Origin: Polynucleobacter sp. AM-25C3 | Lineage (GTDB): Bacteria; Pseudomonadota; Gammaproteobacteria; Burkholderiales; Burkholderiaceae | NCBI RefSeq assembly: GCF_018882335.1 | Contig: NZ_JACVOS010000015.1 | Location: 1-52,398, forward strand | Direction of reading: 5' to 3' | Length of the DNA stretch: 52,398 nucleotides | Shown here: positions 27,238 through 36,760 of the stretch, piece by piece | How the letters are laid out: every line of letters begins with the position of its first letter | Numbering within the stretch: position 1 is the stretch's first letter | Translations under genes and position numbers: made by a program | The notes under the pieces: model-generated | Database searches by the model: none | Seen by the model: the letters and a program-made list of their open reading frames with translations, nothing else | Told to the model about the DNA's origin: nothing

Positions 27238-29847
27238 ATGAAAACTGATCTGCCACAGAGCTTTCGCAGGCTCGAATACTGCGCTCCAAATTACACCTTT
27301 TCAAAGGTTGAGCTAGATATTGCTTTAGATCCCGCTAGGACGATTGTGAAAAGTCGCCTAGAGGTTTTGCCTAGCGCTGGCCATGAGGCAGGAGTACCGC
27401 TGGTATTGCAGGGCCACGAGCTGGAATTTGTGAGCTTGCGTATTAATGGTGAGGCTCATCGTCAGTTTGAACTCACTCCTGAAGCGCTAACTATTCATGC
27501 GTTGCCGAATGAAGGTAAGCGAGCTTTCGTAGTTGAAATTATCTGCGTCTGTGCGCCTGAGAAAAATACCTCTTTGATGGGGCTGTATGTTTCTAATGGC
27601 AACTTCTTTACACAGTGCGAGGCTGAAGGCTTTAGAAAAATTACCTACTTCCTCGATAGACCAGATGTGATGGCGCGTTATCGCGTTACCCTGCGCGCTC
27701 GTGAAGCAGAGTGTCCAGTATTACTGTCTAACGGCAACCTCATTAGCGCCGAAAAATTACCGAATGGTTGGCATAGCGCTGTTTGGGAAGATCCATTTCC
27801 AAAGCCATCCTATTTGTTTGCCTTGGTTGCCGGCAAGCTCGAATGTATTGAAGAAACTATCACCACCAGCAGTGGTGCGAAAAAGTTATTGCAGATTTGG
27901 GTTGAGCCACATGATCTGAAAAAGACCCGCCATGCAATGGATTCCTTAATAGCCTCGATTCATTGGGATGAAAAACGTTATGGCCTGGAATTGGATTTAG
28001 AGCGATTCATGATTGTGGCAGTAGGTGATTTCAATATGGGGGCAATGGAGAACAAGGGTTTGAATGTATTCAATACCAAGTATGTTCTCGCTCAGCCTGA
28101 AACCGCTACTGATGCGGACTTTGCCAATATCGAAAGCGTTGTAGCCCATGAGTACTTCCACAATTGGACTGGTAACCGCGTCACTTGTCGCGATTGGTTC
28201 CAGCTCTCGCTTAAAGAGGGTTTAACTGTATTCCGCGACCAAGAGTTCTCTGCAGACCAAATGGGTAGTGAGTCGGGTAGGGCAGTAAGGCGTATTGAGG
28301 ATGTGCGGCTCTTGCGTCAACTCCAATTCCCCGAAGATGCGGGTCCGATGGCGCACCCAATTCGTCCGGATGAGTATCAGGAGATCAATAATTTCTATAC
28401 CGTGACGGTGTATGAGAAGGGTTCTGAAGTCGTGCGCATGTATCAAACCTTGCTTGGTATTGAAGGTTTCCGCAAGGGTATGGATCTCTACTTCAAGCGT
28501 CACGATGGTCAAGCAGTTACTTGCGATGATTTCTTATCGGCAATGGCGGATGCCAATGGGCGCGATCTTTCGCAGTTCAAGAATTGGTATAGCCAAGCAG
28601 GCACACCTAAAGTCAGAGTAGAAGAATCGTACGACGCAGATAAAAAACAATATCAAGTTACCTTAAAGCAAAGCCCTTCGGCTAATGCTGCGAATACAGA
28701 TAGCAAGCCGTTTCATATTCCGCTGAAGATGCGTTTATTAACCCCCGCAGATGATCAGATTGAGACCTTGCTGGAGTTAACGCAAGAGCAGCAAACCTGG
28801 ACCTTTGATCAGGTATCCAGTCGCCCGGTGCTGTCGATCAACCGCAATTTCTCAGCCCCGATTAATTTAGATTTTGATCAAAGTGAGGCTGATCTACTCA
28901 CGATGTTCTCAAGCGATGATGATGCATTTAATCGCTGGGAAGCTGGCCAAAAGTTGGCCATGCAAATGATTCTGGATAATCGCTTGCCAGATGTGGCGCT
29001 CATTGAGGCTTATCGCAATCTGCTAACTGATCCAGACTTAGACCCCGCATTTAAAGAGCTGGCACTGACTTTGCCAGCAGAGACTTACTTGTATGAGCAG
29101 TGCACTAGCGTTGACCCACAAAAAATCTATGCGGCACGTCGTGCTTTCCGCCATGCCATTGCCAGTGAGTTGCGTATTGAGTGGGCTGCGCTCTACCAGC
29201 AAATGCAAACTCCAGGACCCTTTAATCCGGATGCAGCAAGTGCCGGTAAGCGCGCCCTAAAGAACTTGGCGCTCAGTATGTTGCTAGAAGCGGATCCATT
29301 GATTTGGGCGCCGATGGCGGTCAACCAATATCAGAATGCTGACAACATGACTGATCGATACGCCGCTTTAGCCGGATTGGTGATTCATGGCTCTAAATCG
29401 GCGGCAGCATGTTTAGAGGATTTCTATACTCGTTTTGCTGATGATGCTTTGGTGATCGATAAGTGGTTTGCATTGCAATCCAGTCGCCCACCAGTTGCTA
29501 ATACTGAGTCGACACTGAGTGAGGTAAAGCGTTTGCGTGAGCATGAAGCTTTCAAGATGAACAACCCCAATCGTGTACGCAGTGTGATTCATGCTTTTTG
29601 TATGAATAACCCCGCAAGCTTTCATCAGATTGATGGCAGTGGCTATGCTTTTTGGGCGGAATCTGTTCTAGCGCTAGACCCCATTAACCCACAGGTAGCT
29701 GCCCGTTTAGCCAGAGGTCTAGATCGCTGGCATCATTTTGCCCAGCCCTACCAGGATCAAATGGTGGCAGCCCTTAAGCAGGTTGCTGCTTGTGAAACCC
29801 TCTCTGCAGATGTGAAAGAGGTGGTTTCTAAGGCCTTGGGGAATTGA
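27238..29847 (+). CDS. pepN: aminopeptidase N
   Basis: This cytosolic zinc metallopeptidase of the M1 family removes N-terminal residues from peptides. The 869-residue length matches bacterial PepN. The exopeptidase motif GAMENKG is near residue 265. The zinc site HEYFHNWTGNRVTCRDW is near residue 302, with the downstream Glu in LSLKEGLTVFRDQEF. SQAGTPKV and the C-terminal helical ARLARGLDRWHHF segment are also conserved. It begins 34 bases after the cation exporter gene. Confidence 0.97.
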   Translation: MKTDLPQSFRRLEYCAPNYTFSKVELDIALDPARTIVKSRLEVLPSAGHEAGVPLVLQGHELEFVSLRINGEAHRQFELTPEALTIHALPNEGKRAFVVEIICVCAPEKNTSLMGLYVSNGNFFTQCEAEGFRKITYFLDRPDVMARYRVTLRAREAECPVLLSNGNLISAEKLPNGWHSAVWEDPFPKPSYLFALVAGKLECIEETITTSSGAKKLLQIWVEPHDLKKTRHAMDSLIASIHWDEKRYGLELDLERFMIVAVGDFNMGAMENKGLNVFNTKYVLAQPETATDADFANIESVVAHEYFHNWTGNRVTCRDWFQLSLKEGLTVFRDQEFSADQMGSESGRAVRRIEDVRLLRQLQFPEDAGPMAHPIRPDEYQEINNFYTVTVYEKGSEVVRMYQTLLGIEGFRKGMDLYFKRHDGQAVTCDDFLSAMADANGRDLSQFKNWYSQAGTPKVRVEESYDADKKQYQVTLKQSPSANAANTDSKPFHIPLKMRLLTPADDQIETLLELTQEQQTWTFDQVSSRPVLSINRNFSAPINLDFDQSEADLLTMFSSDDDAFNRWEAGQKLAMQMILDNRLPDVALIEAYRNLLTDPDLDPAFKELALTLPAETYLYEQCTSVDPQKIYAARRAFRHAIASELRIEWAALYQQMQTPGPFNPDAASAGKRALKNLALSMLLEADPLIWAPMAVNQYQNADNMTDRYAALAGLVIHGSKSAAACLEDFYTRFADDALVIDKWFALQSSRPPVANTESTLSEVKRLREHEAFKMNNPNRVRSVIHAFCMNNPASFHQIDGSGYAFWAESVLALDPINPQVAARLARGLDRWHHFAQPYQDQMVAALKQVAACETLSADVKEVVSKALGN

Positions 29848-29883
29848 GCTGATAGCCTCGCCTAGATTCACCATCCTTTTATT

Positions 29884-30267
29884 TCAATGGAAACTTGCTT
29901 TGTAGGCAACGTTAAGTTGGATGGCTAAGGCTTCTAAATTTTTATCGAATGTCCAGATCATGGCATTTTTAGATAATAGTGTTGAGGCAAGTAGTGAAAT
30001 ATCTACCGCTCCGCAGCCTAACTCATAAAACTTATTTTTTTCAACGAAATCTATCGTTTCTTCCATAGTTGCGACCGTTGCTTGGCGTAGGCTTTTTAAT
30101 TGGCTCAAAGTTTGTAGTCTCGGGGCCGGAGGAGATCCGCAGGCAAGCTCCAAAAGAACCAGTGGGTGACATAGGACTTGATCGTTAACTAAAAGGGCTT
30201 GCAATGATGGGTTTCCTTTTCTGAAGTGAGCTATCCATACTGAAGTGTCAGCCAAAACCATCGTCAT
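29884..30267 (-). CDS. vapC: PIN-domain toxin, VapC family
   Basis: This 127-residue PIN-domain ribonuclease toxin has its acidic catalytic residues in VLADTSVWIAHFR (Asp near 7), LVLLELACG (Glu), GAVDISLLAS (Asp) and WTFDKNLEAL (Asp). The gene starts two bases after the vapB stop, so the two are cotranscribed. VapC toxins usually cleave initiator tRNA or 23S rRNA; the target of this one is unknown. It appears intact and lies convergent to pepN. Confidence 0.93.
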   Translation of the reverse strand: MTMVLADTSVWIAHFRKGNPSLQALLVNDQVLCHPLVLLELACGSPPAPRLQTLSQLKSLRQATVATMEETIDFVEKNKFYELGCGAVDISLLASTLLSKNAMIWTFDKNLEALAIQLNVAYKASFH

Positions 30268-30269
30268 GA

Positions 30270-30473
30270 TTACTGACCATCCTTTGGTTTTCGGCGGGGG
30301 ATGCTCTTCATTTCAGGCGCCTTCCCTCCTAATGCTGCCAAACGTTTTCCGATTTGAACCCTGACAAATACATTCATTGCTTCGCGAAAAAGATCGGCCT
30401 TATCCATTCCAGGGTCTGCGAGCTCTAAACCCCGCTGATAAAGCTCGTCATCAATAGTTACGGTTGTTCTCAT
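30270..30473 (-). CDS. vapB: antitoxin, VapB family (ribbon-helix-helix)
   Basis: This 67-residue protein begins [19 protein letters not shown], a ribbon-helix-helix DNA-binding fold, and ends with a basic Pro-rich tail ([12 protein letters not shown]). It should block VapC and repress the operon. Repeated CATCA/TGATG half-sites lie just upstream. Confidence 0.9.
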   Translation of the reverse strand: MRTTVTIDDELYQRGLELADPGMDKADLFREAMNVFVRVQIGKRLAALGGKAPEMKSIPRRKPKDGQ

Positions 30474-30483
30474 AGATTTCTCT

Positions 30484-30522
30484 CATCAATAATGATGCAT
30501 ATTAACATCAAAATTATCATCA
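30484..30522 (-). promoter_or_regulatory. cluster of CATCA/TGATG half-sites, vapBC operator
   Basis: CATCA (30484-30488), TGATG (30493-30497), CATCA (30506-30510) and ATCATCA (30516-30522) occur within 40 bases just upstream of vapB. The first pair forms CATCA-ATAA-TGATG. Alternating half-sites of this kind suit cooperative binding by ribbon-helix-helix antitoxins. Confidence 0.55.
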
Positions 30523-30671
30523 ATCTAGAGGAAGTAACTGATTAATGGCTACAAAATGTCCTCTAAAGCAGTCCCCTAAAGCCTATTTTTTGGAAATTTA
30601 GTGGCTGAACAGGGCAAAATAGACCCCATGTGAAATCTGTCGTTTAGACGGCGCCTACGGAGAAACTCCTT

Positions 30672-31682
30672 TTGACTGCTTCAAGTACTTTCAATACCAA
30701 TTTCAAGCAATATCTAGAATCCACTCAGGTGAAGGGTGTAGCCATTCCTGCTGGCCTACAAGAGCTTTTGGTGGCAGTCGCTGGTACCTGCTCCACTTTG
30801 AGTCATGAGGTGGCCCAAGGTGCCTTGATTGGCCTATTGGGCTCCGCTGGTACTGGTAATGTCCAGGGCGAGGTTCAGCAAAAGCTGGATGTGATTGCTA
30901 ATGACCTATTGATTGATGGTGTTCAAGGATGCAAATCATTGGCTGGCTTGGCTTCCGAAGAAATGGAATTGCCACTTCCAGTTCAGGGTACGGGTGACTA
31001 CCTATTACTCTTTGATCCATTGGATGGCTCATCCAATATCGATGTGAACGTGTCCATTGGTACAATTTTTTCTGTACTCAAAAAACAAGATCCTGCAGCG
31101 CCGTTACAAACAGCTGATTTCTTATTGTCAGGGCGCCATCAAGTCGCAGCGGGTTATGTTGTGTATGGTCCGCAAACAACGATGGCCTTAACACTAGGCG
31201 ATGGTGTGGTGATGTTTACTTTGAATAAAGTGACCGGCGAATTTGTCTTAATTAAACATGCGGTGGAGATTGCTCACTCAAGCAAAGAATTTGCAATCAA
31301 TATGTCCAATATGCGTCACTGGGCTGAGCCCGTTCGTCGCTACGTAGATGAATGTTTAGCTGGTGTGAGTGGTGCACGGGACAAAGATTTCAATATGCGC
31401 TGGATTGCTTCTATGGTGGCTGATGTGCATCGCGTGCTATCTCGTGGTGGCATCTTTATGTACCCATGGGATCAACGTGAGCCCCATAAGCCCGGCAAGT
31501 TGCGCCTCATGTATGAAGCAAACCCAATGAGCTTCTTGGTAGAGCAGGCTGGCGGTGCATCAACCAATGGCGATCAACTGATCATGGATATGGTTCCTAC
31601 TGAGCTCCATGAGCGCGTCTCTGTGATGCTGGGGTCTAAAGAGGAAATTGAGCGCTTACAGCACTACCATTCTCAGGTGTAA
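30672..31682 (+). CDS. fbp: fructose-1,6-bisphosphatase class I
   Basis: This gluconeogenic enzyme hydrolyses fructose 1,6-bisphosphate. The 336-residue protein has [24 protein letters not shown], the metal-binding signature of class I FBPases, plus [22 protein letters not shown] and [21 protein letters not shown] segments. The gene seems to start at a TTG (30672), because no in-frame ATG precedes the conserved region. GGAG upstream of the start can pair with CTCC next to it (GGAG-AAA-CTCC), a small hairpin over the initiation region. A strong terminator follows. Confidence 0.94.
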   Translation: MTASSTFNTNFKQYLESTQVKGVAIPAGLQELLVAVAGTCSTLSHEVAQGALIGLLGSAGTGNVQGEVQQKLDVIANDLLIDGVQGCKSLAGLASEEMELPLPVQGTGDYLLLFDPLDGSSNIDVNVSIGTIFSVLKKQDPAAPLQTADFLLSGRHQVAAGYVVYGPQTTMALTLGDGVVMFTLNKVTGEFVLIKHAVEIAHSSKEFAINMSNMRHWAEPVRRYVDECLAGVSGARDKDFNMRWIASMVADVHRVLSRGGIFMYPWDQREPHKPGKLRLMYEANPMSFLVEQAGGASTNGDQLIMDMVPTELHERVSVMLGSKEEIERLQHYHSQV

Positions 31683-31720
31683 ATCATTAGCGCCTAAGAC
31701 GAGCGCTAAAGTAGTTCAAT

Positions 31721-31750
31721 AAAAAGCCCAATCAAGTGATTGGGCTTTTT
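31721..31750. terminator. bidirectional terminator between fbp and cphA
   Basis: AAAAAGCCCAATCA (31721-31734) and TGATTGGGCTTTTT (31737-31750) form a perfect 14-bp stem with flanking A and T tracts. It serves both convergent genes, fbp on plus and cphA on minus. Confidence 0.95.
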
Positions 31751-31787
31751 GGTTTAGGAGGACATCCTCAGTATTCAGGTTTAGTGC

Positions 31788-34358
31788 TTACGCTTGAACC
31801 TTCTCTTTAAGGTAGGCCAATGATTCTTCCACTTGGTCTATCAAGATGAGGCAGATATCCCCGGCAGATAAGTCATTGAGGGCGGTATCAATGGCTAAGA
31901 ACTCACCGGTAATCTCTTTTACTTGTTTGGCTTTACTGGTGCCTACCAAGCCCTCTTGAAGAAGCTTTAATACTTCGCCATCTTCACGTCCGCGTTGGCA
32001 TTGATCTTGGTAGAGGATCACGCTATCAAAGCTATTGCCTAGAATGCGGGTCAGATCACGAATGTCTTCATCGCGACGATCGCCAGCACCACTAATCACC
32101 ACATGACTCTTCTTGGGTTTCATAGCTTCGATTGCACTCGCTAAGGCACGCATTGCATCGGGGTTATGGCCGTAGTCAGCAATCACGGTGGCACCTTTGT
32201 GCTGGAATTGATTAAAGCGTCCCGGCACAGCATTTGCGGAGCTCTCAAAAGAATGTAGTCCACGTGCAATCTTATCGGCATCCAAGCCTAAGGCCCAGCC
32301 AGCACCAATGGAAGCCATAGCATTTTCCACTTGGAATCCTAAAACACCATTTTGAGTTAATGGAATCTCACTAACCGGGAAGCGAAAGAGTACACGTGAT
32401 CCTTTAGAGCAGACGATATAAGTACCATCAAAGTAAATCACTTTTTTATTCTTGGCGCGGTGGGCTGCTATCACTGGATGGTGTTGATTTTGTGCAAAGA
32501 AAATCACCCGACCTGTGCAGACATCACCCATCTTCACAACAATCGGATCGGCGGCATTCAGAACTGCAGCACCGGTTGGGGCAACGTTTTGAACGATAAC
32601 CCGCTTCAAGATGGCCAAGTCCTCAACACTGGTGATGTAGTTCAGGCCCAAGTGGTCGCCTTCACCAATATTGGTAACTACGGCAACTTCGCATCGATCA
32701 AAGCCTAAGCCTTCACGCAGCATTCCACCTCTAGCTGTTTCTAGAACAGCAGCATCGACGTCAGGATGCATGAGGACATTGCGTGCGCTCTTGGGGCCAC
32801 TACAGTCTCCAGAGTCAATTAAGCGATGGTTAATGTAGACACCATCAGTGGTAGTCATGCCAACACGTAAGCCAGTCTCATTCAGTAAATGAGAGATGAG
32901 TCGTACGGTAGTGGTTTTGCCATTAGTCCCAGTCACCGCTACTACGGGGATGCGACCATCTTCACCCAACGGGTACATCATGTTGACGATGTCTTCACCA
33001 ACGGGACGGCTCTTGCCGTAGGACGGTTTGAGGTGCATGCGTAAGCCTGGTGCTGCGTTGACTTCAACAATACCGCCACCTTGAGTTTCTAAAGGCTTGT
33101 AAATTGCCTCGCACAGAATATCGACACCGGCAATATCTAATCCAATCATTTGTGCGGCAGCGATGGCACTTGCAGCAACATCAGGATGCACATCATCGGT
33201 CACATCGGTTGCCGTTCCGCCAGTACTGAGGTTGGCGTTATTGCGCAACAGAACGCGCTCACCCGTCTTAGGGACGTATTGTGGGGTGAGATGATTGCCT
33301 GCTAAGTGGGCAAGAGCGATGTCATCAAAACGAATCTTGGTTAATGCAGTTGCGTGACCATCACCCCGTAATGGGTTTTTGTTTTCAAGTTCAACTAATT
33401 CAGCAACAGTATGTTTGCCATCCCCCACTACTTGAGCGGGCTCGCGGCGAGCCGCTGCGGAAAGGCGATTGCCAACAACGAGTAAGCGATAGTCCGCGCC
33501 AGGTAGGTAACGCTCCACAATCGTGTCTCGTCCAAAGGCTTGGGTGACAACAAAACCAGCGCGTACTTCGGCTTCAGTTTGGATGTTAGCGACAACACCT
33601 TTGCCCTGATTGCCGTCCTTGGGTTTAAGAACGATTGGCCCGCCAATATTTTGGGCTGCGCGCCATGCGTCATCAGCAGTGGTGACCACTTCACCAATTG
33701 GAACGGACACTCCTGCGGCTGCCAATAGGTTTTTGGTGAGCTCTTTATCTTGCGCAATGGCCTCGGCAATCGCGCTAGTGTCGCTAGTCTCAGCAGCTTG
33801 AATCCGTTTTTGTTTGCTACCCCAGCCAAACTGCACCATGCTACCTTCAGTCATACGGCGATAGGGAATATTTCTTTGTACGGCAGCATCAACGATAGAT
33901 CCGGTACTTGGTCCTAGGCGGACATCTTCATACAGCGCCTCTAATTCAGAGAGGGCGGCAGCTAGATCGAACGGCACGTCACTGAGAGTTGATTGAATCA
34001 GGGCAAAAGCAAAGTCAAATGCCATGCGCCCGACAACTTCTTCGGTGTACTCCGCCACAACTTGATAGACACCCACTTCAATTGTCTGCACTGTACGGCT
34101 AAAGGTAACTGGGCAGCCCGCTTGAGACTGCAGGCCAAGTGCAGCATGCTCTAAAGCGTGGGCTAAGGACAGAACTTCATTGTGACCTCCGCGACGCATG
34201 CTTCCCAATTGAGGAAAGCGTTCACGGATTTTGGTTTCAAATTGGGGAATCGAATCGATTGAACGCTCGGATTCATCACAAGAAACAATGGCCTCTAGGG
34301 CAGTGTGCCGGCTCCATAAATTCGGGCCGCGCAGCATACGAATACGAGTGATTTCCAA
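31788..34358 (-). CDS. cphA: cyanophycin synthetase
   Basis: CphA builds cyanophycin, an aspartate backbone with arginine side chains, as a nitrogen store. The 856-residue protein has an N-terminal domain (MEITRIRMLRGPNLWSRHT), an ATP-grasp domain (ETSDTSAIAEAIAQDKELTK, VLKPKDGNQGKGV) and a Mur-ligase-like domain with an intact P-loop VTGTNGKTTTVRLI near residue 475 and ADYGHNPDAM. The start is a TTG at 34358, supported by the conserved first residues and an AGGGG sequence upstream; the next ATG would cut into the conserved start. It immediately follows the second cphA with no gap. Confidence 0.95.
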   Translation of the reverse strand: MEITRIRMLRGPNLWSRHTALEAIVSCDESERSIDSIPQFETKIRERFPQLGSMRRGGHNEVLSLAHALEHAALGLQSQAGCPVTFSRTVQTIEVGVYQVVAEYTEEVVGRMAFDFAFALIQSTLSDVPFDLAAALSELEALYEDVRLGPSTGSIVDAAVQRNIPYRRMTEGSMVQFGWGSKQKRIQAAETSDTSAIAEAIAQDKELTKNLLAAAGVSVPIGEVVTTADDAWRAAQNIGGPIVLKPKDGNQGKGVVANIQTEAEVRAGFVVTQAFGRDTIVERYLPGADYRLLVVGNRLSAAARREPAQVVGDGKHTVAELVELENKNPLRGDGHATALTKIRFDDIALAHLAGNHLTPQYVPKTGERVLLRNNANLSTGGTATDVTDDVHPDVAASAIAAAQMIGLDIAGVDILCEAIYKPLETQGGGIVEVNAAPGLRMHLKPSYGKSRPVGEDIVNMMYPLGEDGRIPVVAVTGTNGKTTTVRLISHLLNETGLRVGMTTTDGVYINHRLIDSGDCSGPKSARNVLMHPDVDAAVLETARGGMLREGLGFDRCEVAVVTNIGEGDHLGLNYITSVEDLAILKRVIVQNVAPTGAAVLNAADPIVVKMGDVCTGRVIFFAQNQHHPVIAAHRAKNKKVIYFDGTYIVCSKGSRVLFRFPVSEIPLTQNGVLGFQVENAMASIGAGWALGLDADKIARGLHSFESSANAVPGRFNQFQHKGATVIADYGHNPDAMRALASAIEAMKPKKSHVVISGAGDRRDEDIRDLTRILGNSFDSVILYQDQCQRGREDGEVLKLLQEGLVGTSKAKQVKEITGEFLAIDTALNDLSAGDICLILIDQVEESLAYLKEKVQA

Positions 34359-36551
34359 TTAAACCCCTGCTGGAACGCTAGCGTCAGAAACAAAGGTTTC
34401 TGCACCAGCTTCAATAACGTTGAACGGAATTTCTAAAGCCCAAGCTGCAGCAATTGCCGCACCCAAATTCATGGCCTTCCATGGCGCGTCAGCATTGGGC
34501 TCAGAGTGGTGTGGGACAGGAATACTTTTTTGATCATGCTTACCGGATTTCAAGGTAATTTGCTGATTGCCAATAACGACGATGCGACCACCATTTTTTA
34601 AGTGCTCTTGTGCAATAGATGATGAGGAGTCTTGGGTAAAGAAGATGACTTCGCCATCACAAAGTTCGGCCATGCTTGCAACCATAGGGTCATCTGCATT
34701 AAGTACAGCAACGCCTGTTGGCAAAACAACATCCACTTGTGTTCTGACAATGCTAAAGACTTGATCTTCATCGTAGATGGCGTATTGAGGGAAGTTGGCT
34801 TTAGGATCGATATTTAGAACCACGCCTACTTGGCAACGGTCATAAGCCAAACCCTCGATCAGCATGGATAAGTTGTTGTTTTCGATCACAGCTGCTTCAA
34901 CAGCGCGATTTAATAAAGTACGACGGGCATTTTCCCAGTTGGCAGCGTTGCTCTTTTGGATGGAGCGATGGCCAAAAAATAATCCCTTGCTGCAAGAGAG
35001 GCCAACATACAAATTAGTGAGTCGCAGGAAGTGCGCAATCATTTCAGCAACAGGGGTTTTACCGCGAGCGCCGCAGACACCTACTACTGGAATGCGGAAA
35101 TCAGCTCCTGGCGGGAAGAGATGATTAGCAATTTCTTTACCAACAGGCTGGGGCTTGCCGCTAGCGGGTTTCAAATGCATTAACAAACCTGGGCCAGCAT
35201 TAACTTCAACGATGGCTGCATTTTGCGTTTCTAGAGGCTTGCTGATATCTTGCGCGACCAAATCAACGCCGGCAATTTCTAATCCGACTACGCGAGCTGC
35301 CAAAGCAACTTGACTGGCCACCTCTGGATGAACCAAATCAGTAACATCAAATGCCACATTACCATTGCTTTGAATGAGCACCTTTTGATCCAGCGGTGGA
35401 ACGCTAGACCCGGTCAGTTTTTGACGTGCAAGTTCCAACTCAACTGCAGAATCAATGCGAACTGGATTTAGCGGGTGCTCTTCGGCAGTGCCACGACGTG
35501 GGTCAGAGTTAATCTGAATCTGAATGAGCTCAAGCACAGTGTGTTTACTATCACCCGTAACCCATACGGTTTCACCTTTAGCAGCCGCAACGACTTTATT
35601 GCCCACAACTAGCAAGCGATGTTCGTCGCCAATGATGTGGCGCTCAACCAATACTTCACTACCTTCATTAATCGCTACCGCATAGGCGGCTTCAATTTCT
35701 TGTTGGGTGTACAGATTGATAAACACGCCACGACCATGATTGCCATCAATGGGTTTCACAACTACCGGTAAGCCGATGTCTTGCGCTGCTTCCCAAGCAT
35801 CATCTGGGCTGGTGACTGTACGGCCTTCAGGGGTTGGCACGCCTGCGCTAGATAGCAGGCTCTTGGTGAGGTCTTTGTCGCGAGAAATAGTTTCTGCAAT
35901 AGCGCTGGTTTGATCAGTCTCTGCCGTCCAAATACGACGTTGTTTGGCGCCGTAACCTAATTGAACTAAGTTGCCTTCGGATAAGCGAATAGAGGGGATG
36001 CCGCGTTCTTCAGCAGCGTTAACGATGCAGGCAGTACTTGGTCCGAGCAATAGGTCATCACCAAGCTCACGCAGTTCTTCAATGATGGTCTTGACTAAGG
36101 CGACTGGATCTTTGGTGTCTTGCGCTAGAGCAAGATATAAGTCGCGAGCGTACTTCAGTGCAGTGAGGGTTACTTCTTCATTGATAGCGCTCACCATGAC
36201 TTTGTAAACGCCCCGACGATCGCCGTCACGTGCTTTACCGAATCCTCCGGGAATGCCGGCTAAATTTTGTAATTCAAGGGTAAGGTGCTCCAGGATGTGG
36301 GCAGGCCAAGTTCCTTCTTCAACCCGCTTCAGAAATCCACCGGCTTCACCATAACTACAGCGGTGTTCTTGGAGGCTGGGGAGAGCCTTGACAAGGCGGT
36401 CATAAAAACCGGGAATGAGGTTGGAGGGGAAATCCTCTAGGTCGCCGATATCAAGCCAAACCTCAATAACGGGATGGTAAGTCCACATATTGGGGCCGCG
36501 GAGATGCTTGACGCTCAAGATCTCAATGGTTTTATCTAGTAATTGGGGCAT
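34359..36551 (-). CDS. cyanophycin synthetase paralogue with degenerate Mur-ligase domain
   Basis: This 730-residue paralogue of CphA resembles the second (CphA') gene found next to cphA in several proteobacteria. The N-terminal domain (LSVKHLRGPNMWTYHP) and ATP-grasp domain (DQTSAIAETISRDKDLTKSL, VVKPIDGNHGRGVFINLY) look complete. The Mur-ligase P-loop reads VCGARGKTPVAEMI instead of GTNGKTTT. The C-terminus stops about 100 residues short and lacks the terminal domain. It may add only one of the two amino acids, or serve as a partner subunit of CphA. The ATG at 36551 is chosen over an upstream GTG; neither has a good Shine-Dalgarno. Confidence 0.9.
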   Translation of the reverse strand: MPQLLDKTIEILSVKHLRGPNMWTYHPVIEVWLDIGDLEDFPSNLIPGFYDRLVKALPSLQEHRCSYGEAGGFLKRVEEGTWPAHILEHLTLELQNLAGIPGGFGKARDGDRRGVYKVMVSAINEEVTLTALKYARDLYLALAQDTKDPVALVKTIIEELRELGDDLLLGPSTACIVNAAEERGIPSIRLSEGNLVQLGYGAKQRRIWTAETDQTSAIAETISRDKDLTKSLLSSAGVPTPEGRTVTSPDDAWEAAQDIGLPVVVKPIDGNHGRGVFINLYTQQEIEAAYAVAINEGSEVLVERHIIGDEHRLLVVGNKVVAAAKGETVWVTGDSKHTVLELIQIQINSDPRRGTAEEHPLNPVRIDSAVELELARQKLTGSSVPPLDQKVLIQSNGNVAFDVTDLVHPEVASQVALAARVVGLEIAGVDLVAQDISKPLETQNAAIVEVNAGPGLLMHLKPASGKPQPVGKEIANHLFPPGADFRIPVVGVCGARGKTPVAEMIAHFLRLTNLYVGLSCSKGLFFGHRSIQKSNAANWENARRTLLNRAVEAAVIENNNLSMLIEGLAYDRCQVGVVLNIDPKANFPQYAIYDEDQVFSIVRTQVDVVLPTGVAVLNADDPMVASMAELCDGEVIFFTQDSSSSIAQEHLKNGGRIVVIGNQQITLKSGKHDQKSIPVPHHSEPNADAPWKAMNLGAAIAAAWALEIPFNVIEAGAETFVSDASVPAGV

Positions 36552-36625
36552 ATGTGGAATGGGGAATCTCTGCGCCACTTCAGAAGGTGAGGGCGGGATG
36601 TCTCAGACTGTCTCTCTGGTTCTAG

Positions 36626-36654
36626 TAATTATTCAAAATCCACAAAATTAGCAA
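36626..36654 (-). promoter_or_regulatory. candidate promoter of the cphA operon
   Basis: On the minus strand TTGCTA (36654-36649) and TAATTA (36631-36626) are separated by exactly 17 bases, resembling a sigma-70 promoter. It would start transcription near 36619, about 68 bases before the first synthetase. It lies in the 209-base divergent region shared with the ABC transporter gene. Confidence 0.4.
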
Positions 36655-36760
36655 AAATACATAAAAAAGCCTACTTCGATAATTTAACGGCTTTCTGCCT
36701 CCTAAAGTTGACATAGCCACTAAATCTAAAAAATCTAGCTCCACTATACTTTTAGGACTA

